From positions 1-16,855 of the forward strand of contig DATKRK010000094.1 in assembly GCA_035532215.1 (NCBI GenBank): a stretch of DNA of 16,855 nucleotides, given 5' to 3'. Under the pieces are notes generated by a model. It saw only the letters and a program-made list of their open reading frames with translations, was not told the DNA's origin and did not search any database. Shown one piece after another: positions 1-6,918 of this stretch (its first letter is position 1; every line of letters begins with the position of its first letter). A program made the position numbers and the translations under genes. The DNA is from JAICIG01 sp035532215 (GTDB lineage: Bacteria; Planctomycetota; Planctomycetia; Pirellulales; JAICIG01).

Positions 1-1138
1 AGGCTTCCACCGGTTCGTCGTTCAGATAACGCTCGAGGTCGCGCGCCAGGGCGTTGGCGGTCTGGTAACGGCGATTGCGGTCCTTTTCCAGCGCCTTCAA
101 GACGATCCAATCGAGCTCGCCGCGGATCGCGCGTGCGAGCAGCTCCCGCGGCTGCTTTCGCCGCTGAATTACCTCGACCGAAGCGGTTTTCGAATCGCTC
201 AGCCGGGAACTGGGCCTAGCAGGGTCTTCCTCGCGAATCAAACGCAGGGCTTCGGTGATTGCCGCTTGCTTGAGCCGCTCATGCGTCAGCGGCGTCGTGC
301 CGGTCAAAAGTTCATAAAGCAGCACGCCCAGGCTGTAGACATCGGCACGGGTGTCGACATCGAGCGCGTTGCACTCGGCCTGCTCGGGACTCATGTATTC
401 CAGCGTGCCGATGATACCGCCCAGCGTGGTGACCAGCGTTCGATCGGTGAGGCGCGCTCCCAGCGCCTTGGCCACGCCGAAGTCGATAATCTTCGGCGTC
501 GGCCTGCCGTCATACGAGGCGACGAGCACGTTGTTCGGCTTCAGATCGCGATGGATGATCCCCTTTTGGTGCGCGTGCTGCACCGCCCGGCAGACTTCGA
601 CGAAGAGGGTCAGCCGCTTGCGCAACCCAAGACGCTCCTCATCGCAATAGCGAGTGATCGGCAAACCCTTGACCAAGTCCATTACGAAATAAGGTCGGCC
701 CGCGGGCGTGGCGCCGGCGTCGAACACCCGTGCGATGTTGGGGTGCTCCATCATGGCCAGCGCTTGCCGTTCGGCTTCGAAACGGGCCACGACTTCCCGC
801 GTATCCATGCCCGGCTTCAAGATCTTCAAGGCCGCTACGCGGCGGATCGGCTCCTTTCGCTCGGCCAGAAACACGATGCCGAAACCCCCTTCGCCGATCT
901 GCTCGACAAGCTGGTAGGGACCGATCTCGTCGCCGGGCTGCTCTTGCTCCAGGGGCGAAAACGATACCGCGGGTGAATCGAGAAAGGCTCCGTCCCGCTC
1001 GTGCGCCCGCAGCAGCGCCTCGACGCGCGCCCGCAGACGGTCGTCGGCACAGGCTTCAACCAGGTAGCGCAGCCGCTCGTCAGGCCCAGTGATGCGGCGC
1101 GCCGCTTCGAAAATCGCACGTTCATCGGGTAGCAGCAT
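1..1138 (-). CDS. Hanks-type Ser/Thr protein kinase, planctomycetal type (3' end outside window)
   Basis: This gene runs off the left edge; 379 codons are visible. Residues 1-70 form a short helical N-terminal region (PDERAIFEAAR...LLRAHERDGAFLDSP) typical of planctomycete kinases paired with ECF sigma factors. The kinase domain follows, with P-loop IGEGGFG at 81-87, catalytic Lys105, HRDLKPNN at 196-203 (Asp198), DFG at 219-221 and the activation segment ending in SPEQ near 250. All catalytic residues are present, so it should be active. The visible C-terminus carries the GELDWIVLKALEKDRN block (340-355) and ends in a YLNDEPVEA-like segment, after which relatives usually have a TM helix and WD40, TPR or PQQ repeats; that part is not visible here. 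The ATG at 1138 is 26 bp after the sigma-factor stop, so the two are probably co-transcribed. No clear Shine-Dalgarno is seen. The likely role is sensing and phosphorylation linked to that sigma factor; the substrate is unknown. Confidence 0.95.
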   Translation of the reverse strand, partial: MLLPDERAIFEAARRITGPDERLRYLVEACADDRLRARVEALLRAHERDGAFLDSPAVSFSPLEQEQPGDEIGPYQLVEQIGEGGFGIVFLAERKEPIRRVAALKILKPGMDTREVVARFEAERQALAMMEHPNIARVFDAGATPAGRPYFVMDLVKGLPITRYCDEERLGLRKRLTLFVEVCRAVQHAHQKGIIHRDLKPNNVLVASYDGRPTPKIIDFGVAKALGARLTDRTLVTTLGGIIGTLEYMSPEQAECNALDVDTRADVYSLGVLLYELLTGTTPLTHERLKQAAITEALRLIREEDPARPSSRLSDSKTASVEVIQRRKQPRELLARAIRGELDWIVLKALEKDRNRRYQTANALARDLERYLNDEPVEA

Positions 1139-1164
1139 GGCGGCGAGTACTCGCAAAGAGGTTG

Positions 1165-1728
1165 CTACGTCGTGTCGCCCTCGATTTCCACGCGCAGCCA
1201 GGCCCGCGCGTAGGCCCAATCGCTGTCGGCGGCGGACTTGGAAATACCCAAGGCTTCGGCGGCGGTTTCTTTGGTCAGGCCGGCGAAAAATCGGAGCTTG
1301 ACAAGCTGAGACAATCGCCGGTCCTGCTGTTCCAGCTTATCGATGGCATCGTTCAGTGCCAACAGGTCGAGGTTCGGCGGAGCGGAAGCGAGCGCCAGAT
1401 CCGCCATCTCCACGCGATGCCAATCGCCGCCGGATTTGAGCGTTCGTTTATGCCTCGCGCGATCAACCAAGATCCGACGCATTGCTTCGGCCGCAGCCGC
1501 AAAGAAATGTCCTCGGCTGTTCCATAATTGCCTAAGGTCGGCGTCCACCAGACGCAAATACGCTTCGTGTACCAAAGCCGTCGCGTCGATCGTTTGACCG
1601 GGCTTTTCCTGCGCCATCTTTTGAGCAGCTAACCGGCGCAGCTCGCCGTAGACCAGCGGTAGCAATCGCTCAGCGGATTGCTGGTCGCTTCCGTCGAACG
1701 CTACCGAGCTTTCTGAAATCTCGTTCAT
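1165..1728 (-). CDS. ECF-type RNA polymerase sigma factor (TIGR02999 / Sigma70_ECF-like)
   Basis: This 187-residue protein has the TIGR02999-type signature. Region 2 includes LLPLVYGELRRLAAQKM and the stretch TIDATALVHEAYLRLVD, followed by GHFFAAAAEAMRRILVDRAR. Region 4 is a helix-turn-helix (LVKLRFFAGLTKETAAEALG followed by ISKSAADSDWAYARAWL). It would direct RNA polymerase to a dedicated promoter set. The reading frame stays open upstream to 1806, but the ATG at 1728 begins a normal family N-terminus (MNEISES), and the extension reads through a T-rich tract into FIFFFFRF, so the short form is preferred. There is no strong Shine-Dalgarno. The gene lies immediately upstream of the kinase; sigma/kinase pairs of this type are characteristic of planctomycetes, and the kinase may control sigma activity (inference). 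Confidence 0.95.
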   Translation of the reverse strand: MNEISESSVAFDGSDQQSAERLLPLVYGELRRLAAQKMAQEKPGQTIDATALVHEAYLRLVDADLRQLWNSRGHFFAAAAEAMRRILVDRARHKRTLKSGGDWHRVEMADLALASAPPNLDLLALNDAIDKLEQQDRRLSQLVKLRFFAGLTKETAAEALGISKSAADSDWAYARAWLRVEIEGDTT

Positions 1729-1741
1729 CGAAGGGAATCTG

Positions 1742-1772
1742 AAAAAGAAAAAAATAAAAGGTTCCAGGAACC
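1742..1772 (-). terminator. Possible rho-independent terminator between the Cys/His protein gene and the ECF sigma gene
   Basis: On the minus strand a perfect GGTTCC/GGAACC palindrome (1760-1772, one central base) is followed at once by an almost pure T tract (1742-1759, interrupted by one A and one C). It lies 97 bp past the stop at 1870 and 31 bp before the ATG at 1728. The stem is short (5-6 bp), so termination may be weak. The GGAACC arm also resembles an ECF -35 element, but it is too close to the ATG to leave a normal leader. Confidence 0.42.
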
Positions 1773-1869
1773 GAAACGCGCGCGCGTCCCTGCCGGCGCG
1801 ACCCATAAGCGGCGAAAATAGATGGATGTCTGCATGCTCCGCACCCGAATAGGCGGCGAGTCTCGCGGT

Positions 1870-2274
1870 TTATCCGCGGCGCAAGTACCCCGCGCTCGAC
1901 TCGAAATATTTGCGGCGGCGCTGGCGGCTGGCGTCGGCGGCGGTTTGATGCTGTTCGAGATCGGAGCGGTTGGCCTGGCAATAGCGGCAGCCGACGGCTT
2001 CGAGATGGAAGGCGATGTAGCGGGCCTGGTCGTCGGGCAGCACGCCCAACAGATAGCTGCCTAGTTCGGCCCGCGTCGGGCAGCTCAGCCGATGGCGGCG
2101 CCAGATTTCGCCCAGCGAATGGACGCCCGCGTCGCGGCGGGCGTTGATCGCCGCCAGCCGCCGCGTCAGTTCGGGCGTCTGCCGCAGTGCATGCTCGATC
2201 GTCGACATCGCCTCGGCCGGCAACGCCTCGTCGAGGTAAGCTTCAAGTTCCGTGTCGCTGAAGGGCGTCTTCAT
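1870..2274 (-). CDS. Small Cys/His protein, putative anti-sigma (ZAS-like) factor
   Basis: This 134-residue soluble protein has no TM segment or signal peptide. Residues 1-45 (DTELEAYLDEALPAEAMSTI) look like the N-terminal helical module of planctomycete anti-sigma proteins. The conserved core is SLGEIWRRHRLSCPTRAELG (53-72), then SYLLGVLPDD and HLEAVGCRYC (90-99). His90, Cys96 and Cys99 form H-x5-C-x2-C, and Cys65 could be a fourth ligand; the classical zinc anti-sigma motif is H-x3-C-x2-C, so this is a variant. A basic tail follows. It sits between two ECF sigma genes on the same strand: 450 bp downstream of one (2725-3369) and 141 bp upstream of the other (1165-1728). I recall this family beside sigma factors of the 2725-3369 type, so that is the likelier partner (inference). 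The start is an ATG with a weak ribosome site. Confidence 0.75.
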   Translation of the reverse strand: MKTPFSDTELEAYLDEALPAEAMSTIEHALRQTPELTRRLAAINARRDAGVHSLGEIWRRHRLSCPTRAELGSYLLGVLPDDQARYIAFHLEAVGCRYCQANRSDLEQHQTAADASRQRRRKYFESSAGYLRRG

Positions 2275-2292
2275 GTTGCGCTAGATTGAGGT

Positions 2293-2721
2293 GACGGTTT
2301 TTGGAAAGGGGATAGTAGGGGGATGAGGGAGATAAGAGCGTTGGTATCCGGCATCAGGAGAGGCTCACGCGGAGGCGCGGAGCCAGCGAGCAGGTTGTAG
2401 CGGGACGACATGAGCATGCTTGAATTCCTGAACGGATGAAACACTGAACGAACTCGCGGATTCCTTCGCCTTGTGAGTTCGATCGCTTTTTTATCGGTAA
2501 TTCTCGAGGTCGAGAATGCCTGACGCTTGGCTCTTATCTCGTCATCTTTTCTAATCCACATCCATTCTCAGTTTCTCAGTCCGCGGCGCTCCTCTCTTCC
2601 TCTGCGTCTCCGCGGCTCCGCGTGAGCCTTATTCCCCCGCCACCTGTCTCGGAACTTCTGCATTCTGTCTTCATCTCCCTCATCTCCGCTTCATCCCCAC
2701 ATCCCCTTCGAAAAAACCGCA
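2293..2721. repeat. Gene-free 430-bp block of nested imperfect inverted repeats
   Basis: No protein gene is credible here. The outer arms are imperfect: a purine-rich GGTTTTTGGAAAGGGGAT-type sequence near 2296-2333 is mirrored by a pyrimidine-rich copy at about 2674-2719 (CATCCCCTTCGAAAAAACC end). Inside them, GGCTCACGCGGAGGCGCGGA (2357-2376) is mirrored by CTCCGCGGCTCCGCGTGAGCC (about 2609-2629); the core of this pair is the CTCTGCGTCTCCGCGG word family found scattered in many environmental bacterial genomes. Smaller palindromes lie in the centre: GAACTC/GAGTTC around 2448-2480 and ATTCTCGA-GG-TCGAGAAT at 2500-2517. The block separates the sigma gene from the Cys/His protein gene and may be a degenerate composite of short mobile elements. 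Confidence 0.65.
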
Positions 2722-2724
2722 AGC

Positions 2725-3369
2725 TCACCCCGCGTCATACAACTCCGGAAACACATCCTCCGACAGGCCCTGTTGCCGCACGGCGGCGCGGAGCTTGGCG
2801 AGGAAGTCGAACTTGTGGTTGGCCACCGTCTGCTCGGAGATGCCGAGTTGCCGGGCGGCGTCTTTGTTGGCGATGCCGCGGACGAAGAGCAGCTCGGCGC
2901 ATTGGATTTTTTCCCAGTCGCCGCAGCCGCGCCAGTGGGCGATCAACTGCGACAGAACCGCGACCAGCGCCGTCGACTCCAGCCCGCGGCGCTCGCCGCT
3001 GCGGGCGATGCTGCTGGCCGGCCGGGCCGAGCCGGGCAAGTCCCACTCGTCCTGGCTGCTGGCGCCGCCGGCCAGGGGCAAGGTCGGCCGGCGTCCTTCG
3101 CGGCGCAGGTGGTCGGTCAGCTTGTGGGCGGCAATCGAAAACAAGTAGCTTTCCAGCGGCCGGGCCGAGTCGTAATTGGGCAGGCTGGTGAGAAAGCCGA
3201 TGAAGGTTTCCTGCACCACGTCTTCGCTGGCCGCGCGCCGCCGCAGCCGCGATTCGACGAAGGCCAAGAGCCGCCCTTCGAAGCGGGCGATCAATTCGTC
3301 CCAAGCTTCGCTCCCGCCCGCGCGGATGCGGTCGATCAGCAGGCTGTCGGATTCACTGGTAGAGGACAT
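2725..3369 (-). CDS. ECF-family RNA polymerase sigma factor
   Basis: This 214-residue protein has sigma region 2 (DSLLIDRIRAGGSEAWDELI followed by ASEDVVQETFIGFLTSLPNY, then YLFSIAAHKLTDHLRR). A poorly conserved linker rich in Ser and Gly follows, then region 4 with the helix-turn-helix ANKDAARQLGISEQTVANHK. The insert CGDWEKIQCAELLFVRG before the helix-turn-helix is typical of a planctomycete subgroup. An upstream TTG at 3375 is possible, but the ATG at 3369 (MSSTSESD) is preferred. The four-TM protein gene ends 42 bp upstream, suggesting co-transcription, and the putative anti-sigma gene lies downstream across the repeat block. The likely role is a regulator of a specific promoter set, held in check by the Cys/His protein and possibly the membrane protein (inference). 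Its target genes are not visible. Confidence 0.92.
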   Translation of the reverse strand: MSSTSESDSLLIDRIRAGGSEAWDELIARFEGRLLAFVESRLRRRAASEDVVQETFIGFLTSLPNYDSARPLESYLFSIAAHKLTDHLRREGRRPTLPLAGGASSQDEWDLPGSARPASSIARSGERRGLESTALVAVLSQLIAHWRGCGDWEKIQCAELLFVRGIANKDAARQLGISEQTVANHKFDFLAKLRAAVRQQGLSEDVFPELYDAG

Positions 3370-3411
3370 CGGCAACGGGACTCGCAGCGAGAAACATCGC
3401 GGCGGCCCGGC

Positions 3412-4350
3412 TCAGAAACCGAAGTTCCTTTCCACCAAAATACCGGCGGCCCCCGCTAAAGCCAGTATCGCCGCTGCGGCGGCCGCTCGCAAGCGTCCGG
3501 TGTAATAGCCGCGGGTCAGCGTATCGAGCTTGAGGTAACCGAACAGCGTGCCGATCAGGCCCAGCACCAGCGCCGCCCCGACGCCCGTCGCAGCCAGGCG
3601 GCCGGCCACCTGGCTTTCGCGGTAGCGTCGGTCGATCTCCTGGTTCGCCTCCTTATCGAACACGAGCAGTGCGTGCAGGTTGTACATCGGGCCGACGGAA
3701 TATTCGCTCTGTTCGAGCCATTCGCCGCGAGCGACGTGTTCGTGGATGAAGCTCGGCGACAGCGCGATTTTGGCGCCGGCTCGTTCGGTCAGGAAACGAT
3801 CGATGTAACTTTTGACGGCTTCGTTCAGGGCCTCGTTCAGCTTTTCGTGGCATTCTTGCGGCGTCGTATAAGGCCCGGCGGTGGCGATCGTGCGGTACAC
3901 GCCGTCTCGCTTGCCCGTCGGCTCGTCCATCCACGCCGGGCGGGCGGCGCCGGCCGTTTGCTTGCGGATCGGCTCGCCGGGTTGGGGCGACAGGTCGAAA
4001 GAGGGCGAGCGAATGGTTGCTGTCGCGTTTCCCTCGTCGGCGGGTACGGCGTGTGGTTCGTCGTCCGAGAGCACGATCTGGCTGCCGCGAGGAGCGCCGG
4101 CCGGCAGGCTTTCGACGAAACTTTCCTCATCGACGATTGTCGCGGGCAGATCTTCCCATCTCTGAGCCGTTACAAAATAGAATCCGAACATCGCCGCCAC
4201 TGCCAGAAGTCCGAGTGCGCCGAAGGCAAGTATCCAGCGGCCGACCGGGCTGCGGGCCAGCACGATCGCAACGCCGAATGCGACAGCCAAGAAGAATCCC
4301 GCAAGGAAAATGATGGGAACGACTGCGACGACATTAGTTTCTTGGTGCAT
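3412..4350 (-). CDS. Four-TM planctomycete membrane protein of unknown function
   Basis: This 312-residue protein has two N-terminal TM helices (about 9-31 and 38-60), a long soluble domain (about 65-250) and two C-terminal TM helices (about 253-274 and 287-306). The soluble part contains PYTTPQECHEKLNEALNEAV, a helical stretch (KSYIDRFLTERAG) and LSPSFIHEHVARGEW, then VGPMYNLHALLVFDKE just before TM3. No catalytic motif is recognised. The segment between TM3 and TM4 (LDTLTRGYYTGRLR) recurs, to my recollection, in uncharacterised planctomycete proteins. The start is well defined: a GGAG box six bases before the ATG at 4350. It lies 42 bp upstream of the sigma gene on the same strand, so it could be a membrane sensor or anti-sigma component, but this is only context. 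Confidence 0.85.
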   Translation of the reverse strand: MHQETNVVAVVPIIFLAGFFLAVAFGVAIVLARSPVGRWILAFGALGLLAVAAMFGFYFVTAQRWEDLPATIVDEESFVESLPAGAPRGSQIVLSDDEPHAVPADEGNATATIRSPSFDLSPQPGEPIRKQTAGAARPAWMDEPTGKRDGVYRTIATAGPYTTPQECHEKLNEALNEAVKSYIDRFLTERAGAKIALSPSFIHEHVARGEWLEQSEYSVGPMYNLHALLVFDKEANQEIDRRYRESQVAGRLAATGVGAALVLGLIGTLFGYLKLDTLTRGYYTGRLRAAAAAAILALAGAAGILVERNFGF

Positions 4351-4461
4351 TTTAAACTCCGCTGTGTATCAAGCACGCGGCGATCGGCGAATTAGGAGAC
4401 GACTTGCAGAACTGCGGTGCGTCGTAACGGGCACGGTTCTACCCTTTTTCGTGCTTTCGTC

Positions 4462-4555
4462 CTTTCGCGTTTTCGCGATCTTCCGACGTCTGATTTGCCG
4501 ACTGGGAATTTACTTGGGGAGATCGCGAAAACGCGAAAGTGCGAAAACGCGAAAG
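4462..4555. repeat. Inverted repeat with CGCGAAAACGCGAAAG units
   Basis: Arms of 20 bp are perfectly complementary: CTTTCGCGTTTTCGCGATCT at 4462-4481 and its reverse complement at 4520-4539, separated by 38 bases. The right arm is followed by a second copy of GCGAAAACGCGAAAG (4541-4555), making a 16-bp-period tandem pair (4525-4555). It lies in the 389-bp gene-free interval between the kinase stop and the membrane-protein start. No T-run follows either arm, so it is not a typical terminator. It looks like a member of a dispersed repeat family. Confidence 0.8.
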
Positions 4556-4611
4556 GGATTCATTTGCGGCGAGCCGGGCCATATCGCCCGGCCTCGCGTA
4601 ATTCGTCTTCT

Positions 4612-4735
4612 TGCCGGGCGGGGGCGCCCGGCCCTCCGTCGCTTTTCGATTCGTTTCACTGCCGGGCTGGGGCGCCCGGCCCTCCGTCGCTTTTCGATTC
4701 GTCTCTCTGCCGGGCGGGGGCGCCCGGCCCTCCAT
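4612..4735. repeat. 48-bp tandem repeat (2.6 copies), each copy with a GC-rich hairpin
   Basis: Copies start at 4612, 4660 and 4708, an exact 48-bp period. Each begins TGCCGGGC, contains a GC-rich palindrome (GCCGGGCG-GGGG-CGCCCGGC in copies 1 and 3, one arm base changed in copy 2), then CCCTCC and a GTCGCTTTTCGATTCGT spacer. The third copy is cut off 4 bp before the end of the kinase coding region at 4740. A divergent hairpin (GCCGGGCCATATCGCCCGGC) is at 4573-4592. The array forms the 3' flank of the kinase gene and may help end or stabilise its transcript (inference). Confidence 0.9.
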
Positions 4736-4739
4736 GTTT

Positions 4740-6857
4740 TCATGTCAACGCCGCGTGACGCGCACGCCGGCGCCGCGAGCCGTGCCAGGGGCTGGCCAGT
4801 TGCACGGCGACGGAAATCGTGGCGGCGATCATCAGGCTCCAAGGCTGAGGGAACGGCCAGAAGTAGCACAGCAGCCAGGCCCAAAACACGCTGACCGTTG
4901 TCGCCCAGAGGCTCAAGCGGCGCGGGCGGAACGGATCGGCCTGCCGCCACCAACGCAGCGCGACCAAGAGGAAGCCGAAGAAGGCCATGTGGCCCATCAA
5001 GGTCGGCGCCCCGGTGGAGTCGGTGAATTCGAAATTAATCAAGCTCTGCGGCTGGATTGGCTGTTGGTCGATCCACACCGAGCGCCACTCGTAAGGCAGA
5101 TCGACCAACAGCCAGCTTTTGCTGGCGAAGGCGAAGGCGCCCAGGCCCAAGCCGACCAACAGTAGCAAGCAGCGGCGCAGCAAGGCCTCGCCGTCGCCGC
5201 GCTCCCAGAATTTCGCGGGCGTCATCACGGTCCAGGCGCCGGCCGTGCCGACCAGCACCAGCCAGACGAACTGTTCGGCCGAGGCGGCCTTGCCGCGCAG
5301 CACGCCCAACAGCACGCCCATCACCGTCGCCACGGCCGCCGAGACCAGCATCGAACCGGTCAGTTCTTGCATTCGCTCGCGAAGCGTTTTGATGGGAGGT
5401 TCGAACGTTCCCTGAGCCATGCCTACCCTCGGCGGTTGAGGCGGCGGAGCGGCGGCGACAGGGCGTACCGGCGCCGTCGGACGCGCTGCGCCGGGGCGCA
5501 TTGCCGCAGGATGCGGCGATGGGCTCGAGGCCGGATGCTGAATGGCCAGCACGATCGAGCGCACTGCGTAGTACACGCCGTAGGCCAGAAAGGCGATCAT
5601 CGTTAGCGGAATCAGTACGCCGCTAAACATAACGACCGTAAAAATGCTGATGCCGACGATCGCCACGCGGCCGCCCGTCGTAATCCGGCCGGACTTCCAA
5701 GCGTCGTCGATTTTCCACAAACCATTGCGGATCGCCCGCCAGATTGGCTCTTCGTCGACGAGCACGACGTCGGAGACGACTTTGTTTTCCGCCGGCCCAA
5801 GGGCGGCTGCGGCTCCGCCGCAAGCTCTTGGCGAGCGGGGGGCGTCAGCCCCCCGGTTGCATGACGCTACGGCACTGCCGGGCCACCCGGAGGCTGACGC
5901 CTCCGGCTCGCCAACTGAGGCCTCTGGCTCGCCAACTGAGGCCTCCGGCTCGCCAACTGAGGCCGCCGCGGGCAACGGGCCGGCGAAGTTGCTCGGCGCC
6001 GTCGTGACCGGGGCGTGCGGCGCGGCAGGCAGCAGCGCCGCCAACTCGGCGACCGATTGCAAACGGCCTTCGGGCGACTTGGTCAGCGTGCGGGCGATGG
6101 CCGAACGGTACGGCTCTTCGACGCCGCTCAAGTCGGGCTCGGCCGTGAGGTGCTTCATCAGCACTTCGCCGACGCTCTCGCCCTCGAACGGCACGTGCCC
6201 GGTGAGCATCTCGTAAAGAATGATGCCCAGGGCGTAGATGTCGATTTCCTTGCCGTAGCAACCATTGCCGATCTCGGGCGCCATGTAGTGGACGGTGCCC
6301 ACGCTCTCGGTTTGCCCGCTGCGGCGGCTGGCGGAGATGAACTTCGACAGGCCATAGTCGCCGATCTTGACCAGCCCTTCGTCGCAGAAGATATTGCCGG
6401 GCTTGAGGTCGCGATGCACGATGCCGTGATCGTGCAGATAGCCCACGCCCGCGGCGATGCCGTGGAACCAGGCCAGCGCTTCTTCGCGCGGCAGGCCGTT
6501 CGGATGCCGCGAAACGACATTCTCCAGGCAATCGCCCGCGACGTATTCCATCACCACCCAGCTATCGCCCAGTTCGTCTTGCTTGATGTCGAACAGGCCG
6601 ACCAGGTTGGGATGCTTGAGGTTGAGACATTGGGTCACGCCGCGCAGCTCGACGTCGAGATTGCGGCGGATCAGCTTGATCGCGACTTCCTTGCCGGCGT
6701 CGCTCGTGGCGTAATAGACTTCGCCGAAGCCGCCGCGGCCGATGCCGCGCTTGATGGTGAAGCCGTCCAAGGGGCGCGAACCGCTGGCGTAGGTGAATTT
6801 CATGGGGCCCGAGCGAGGTTGCTGCTCGGGCTCGGCTTGCGTGGCGCGGAGATTCAT
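4740..6857 (-). CDS. Membrane-anchored Hanks-type Ser/Thr kinase with DYG in place of DFG
   Basis: This protein has 705 residues from the ATG at 6857, chosen because an AGGA box precedes it at normal spacing; an in-frame ATG at 6902 and one at 6803 are alternatives. The kinase domain spans about 33-290, with glycine loop GRGGFG at 40-45, catalytic Lys61, HRDLKPGN at 148-155 (Asp150) and DYGLSKF at 167-173, where Tyr replaces the usual Phe of DFG. The activation segment runs through VGTVHYMAPEIGNG, followed by DIYALGIILYEMLTG. A low-complexity Ala/Pro/Gly linker contains three SVGEPEA units from a repeat element. Hydrophobic TM segments follow (two near residues 410-450, several more at about 525-680), with a Pro-rich spacer between the groups, and the C-terminus is basic. 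It should phosphorylate Ser/Thr at the membrane. The FHA gene ends 61 bp upstream, which suggests that this kinase supplies the phosphothreonine it reads. Confidence 0.95.
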   Translation of the reverse strand: MNLRATQAEPEQQPRSGPMKFTYASGSRPLDGFTIKRGIGRGGFGEVYYATSDAGKEVAIKLIRRNLDVELRGVTQCLNLKHPNLVGLFDIKQDELGDSWVVMEYVAGDCLENVVSRHPNGLPREEALAWFHGIAAGVGYLHDHGIVHRDLKPGNIFCDEGLVKIGDYGLSKFISASRRSGQTESVGTVHYMAPEIGNGCYGKEIDIYALGIILYEMLTGHVPFEGESVGEVLMKHLTAEPDLSGVEEPYRSAIARTLTKSPEGRLQSVAELAALLPAAPHAPVTTAPSNFAGPLPAAASVGEPEASVGEPEASVGEPEASASGWPGSAVASCNRGADAPRSPRACGGAAAALGPAENKVVSDVVLVDEEPIWRAIRNGLWKIDDAWKSGRITTGGRVAIVGISIFTVVMFSGVLIPLTMIAFLAYGVYYAVRSIVLAIQHPASSPSPHPAAMRPGAARPTAPVRPVAAAPPPQPPRVGMAQGTFEPPIKTLRERMQELTGSMLVSAAVATVMGVLLGVLRGKAASAEQFVWLVLVGTAGAWTVMTPAKFWERGDGEALLRRCLLLLVGLGLGAFAFASKSWLLVDLPYEWRSVWIDQQPIQPQSLINFEFTDSTGAPTLMGHMAFFGFLLVALRWWRQADPFRPRRLSLWATTVSVFWAWLLCYFWPFPQPWSLMIAATISVAVQLASPWHGSRRRRARHAALT
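5830..5912. mobile_element. 83-bp MITE-like palindromic element inside the kinase coding region
   Basis: The element begins GGCGAGC (5830-5836) and ends GCTCGCC (5906-5912). Next to each end is a hairpin with a GTCA/TGAC loop: GGGGGGC-GTCA-GCCCCCC at 5837-5854 and CCGGAGGC-TGAC-GCCTCCGG at 5887-5906. The two hairpins are the same element end in inverted orientation, and their arms differ by changes that keep pairing intact. The kinase frame stays open through it, so it is translated as part of the linker. No transposase is present, so any movement would need a trans-acting enzyme. Confidence 0.72.
5905..5967 (-). repeat. 21-bp tandem repeat, 3 copies, coding for SVGEPEA
   Basis: Copies occupy 5905-5925, 5926-5946 and 5947-5967 and differ by one or two bases. 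On the coding strand the unit reads GGCGAGCCGGAGGCCTCAGTT, nearly the same as the terminus of the adjacent element (GGCGAGCCGGAGGCGTCAGCC). The array therefore looks like slippage amplification of the element end, kept in frame because 21 is a multiple of three. Confidence 0.9.
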
Positions 6858-6918
6858 GGGTCGATTCCTGCCTACGTCTAGACTAGCGATTGCGAGTTGC
6901 ATTTGTCCACTCGGGTCT

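Noticed and set aside
266..976. A 236-codon plus-strand frame over the left kinase
   Set aside because: It is a shadow of the minus-strand kinase, which has HRDLKPNN and DFG in frame; the shadow has no recognisable domain.
1760..1772. GGAACC as an ECF -35 box for the sigma/kinase pair
   Set aside because: Only 31 bases separate it from the ATG and no suitable -10 is visible; a terminator reading fits better.
2271..2561. A 96-codon minus-strand frame in the repeat block
   Set aside because: It is a translation of repeat sequence, overlaps the start of the Cys/His protein gene, and has no domain or ribosome site.
4612..4735. Possible CRISPR-like array with 48-bp period
   Set aside because: The whole period is conserved, including the supposed spacer, so this is an ordinary tandem repeat.
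5905..5967. Possible CRISPR-like array (regular short repeats)
   Set aside because: The units are head-to-tail with no spacers, and they are translated within a kinase linker.
6015..6881. A 288-codon plus-strand frame opposite the DYG kinase
   Set aside because: It is the antisense shadow of the catalytic domain and shows no motif.
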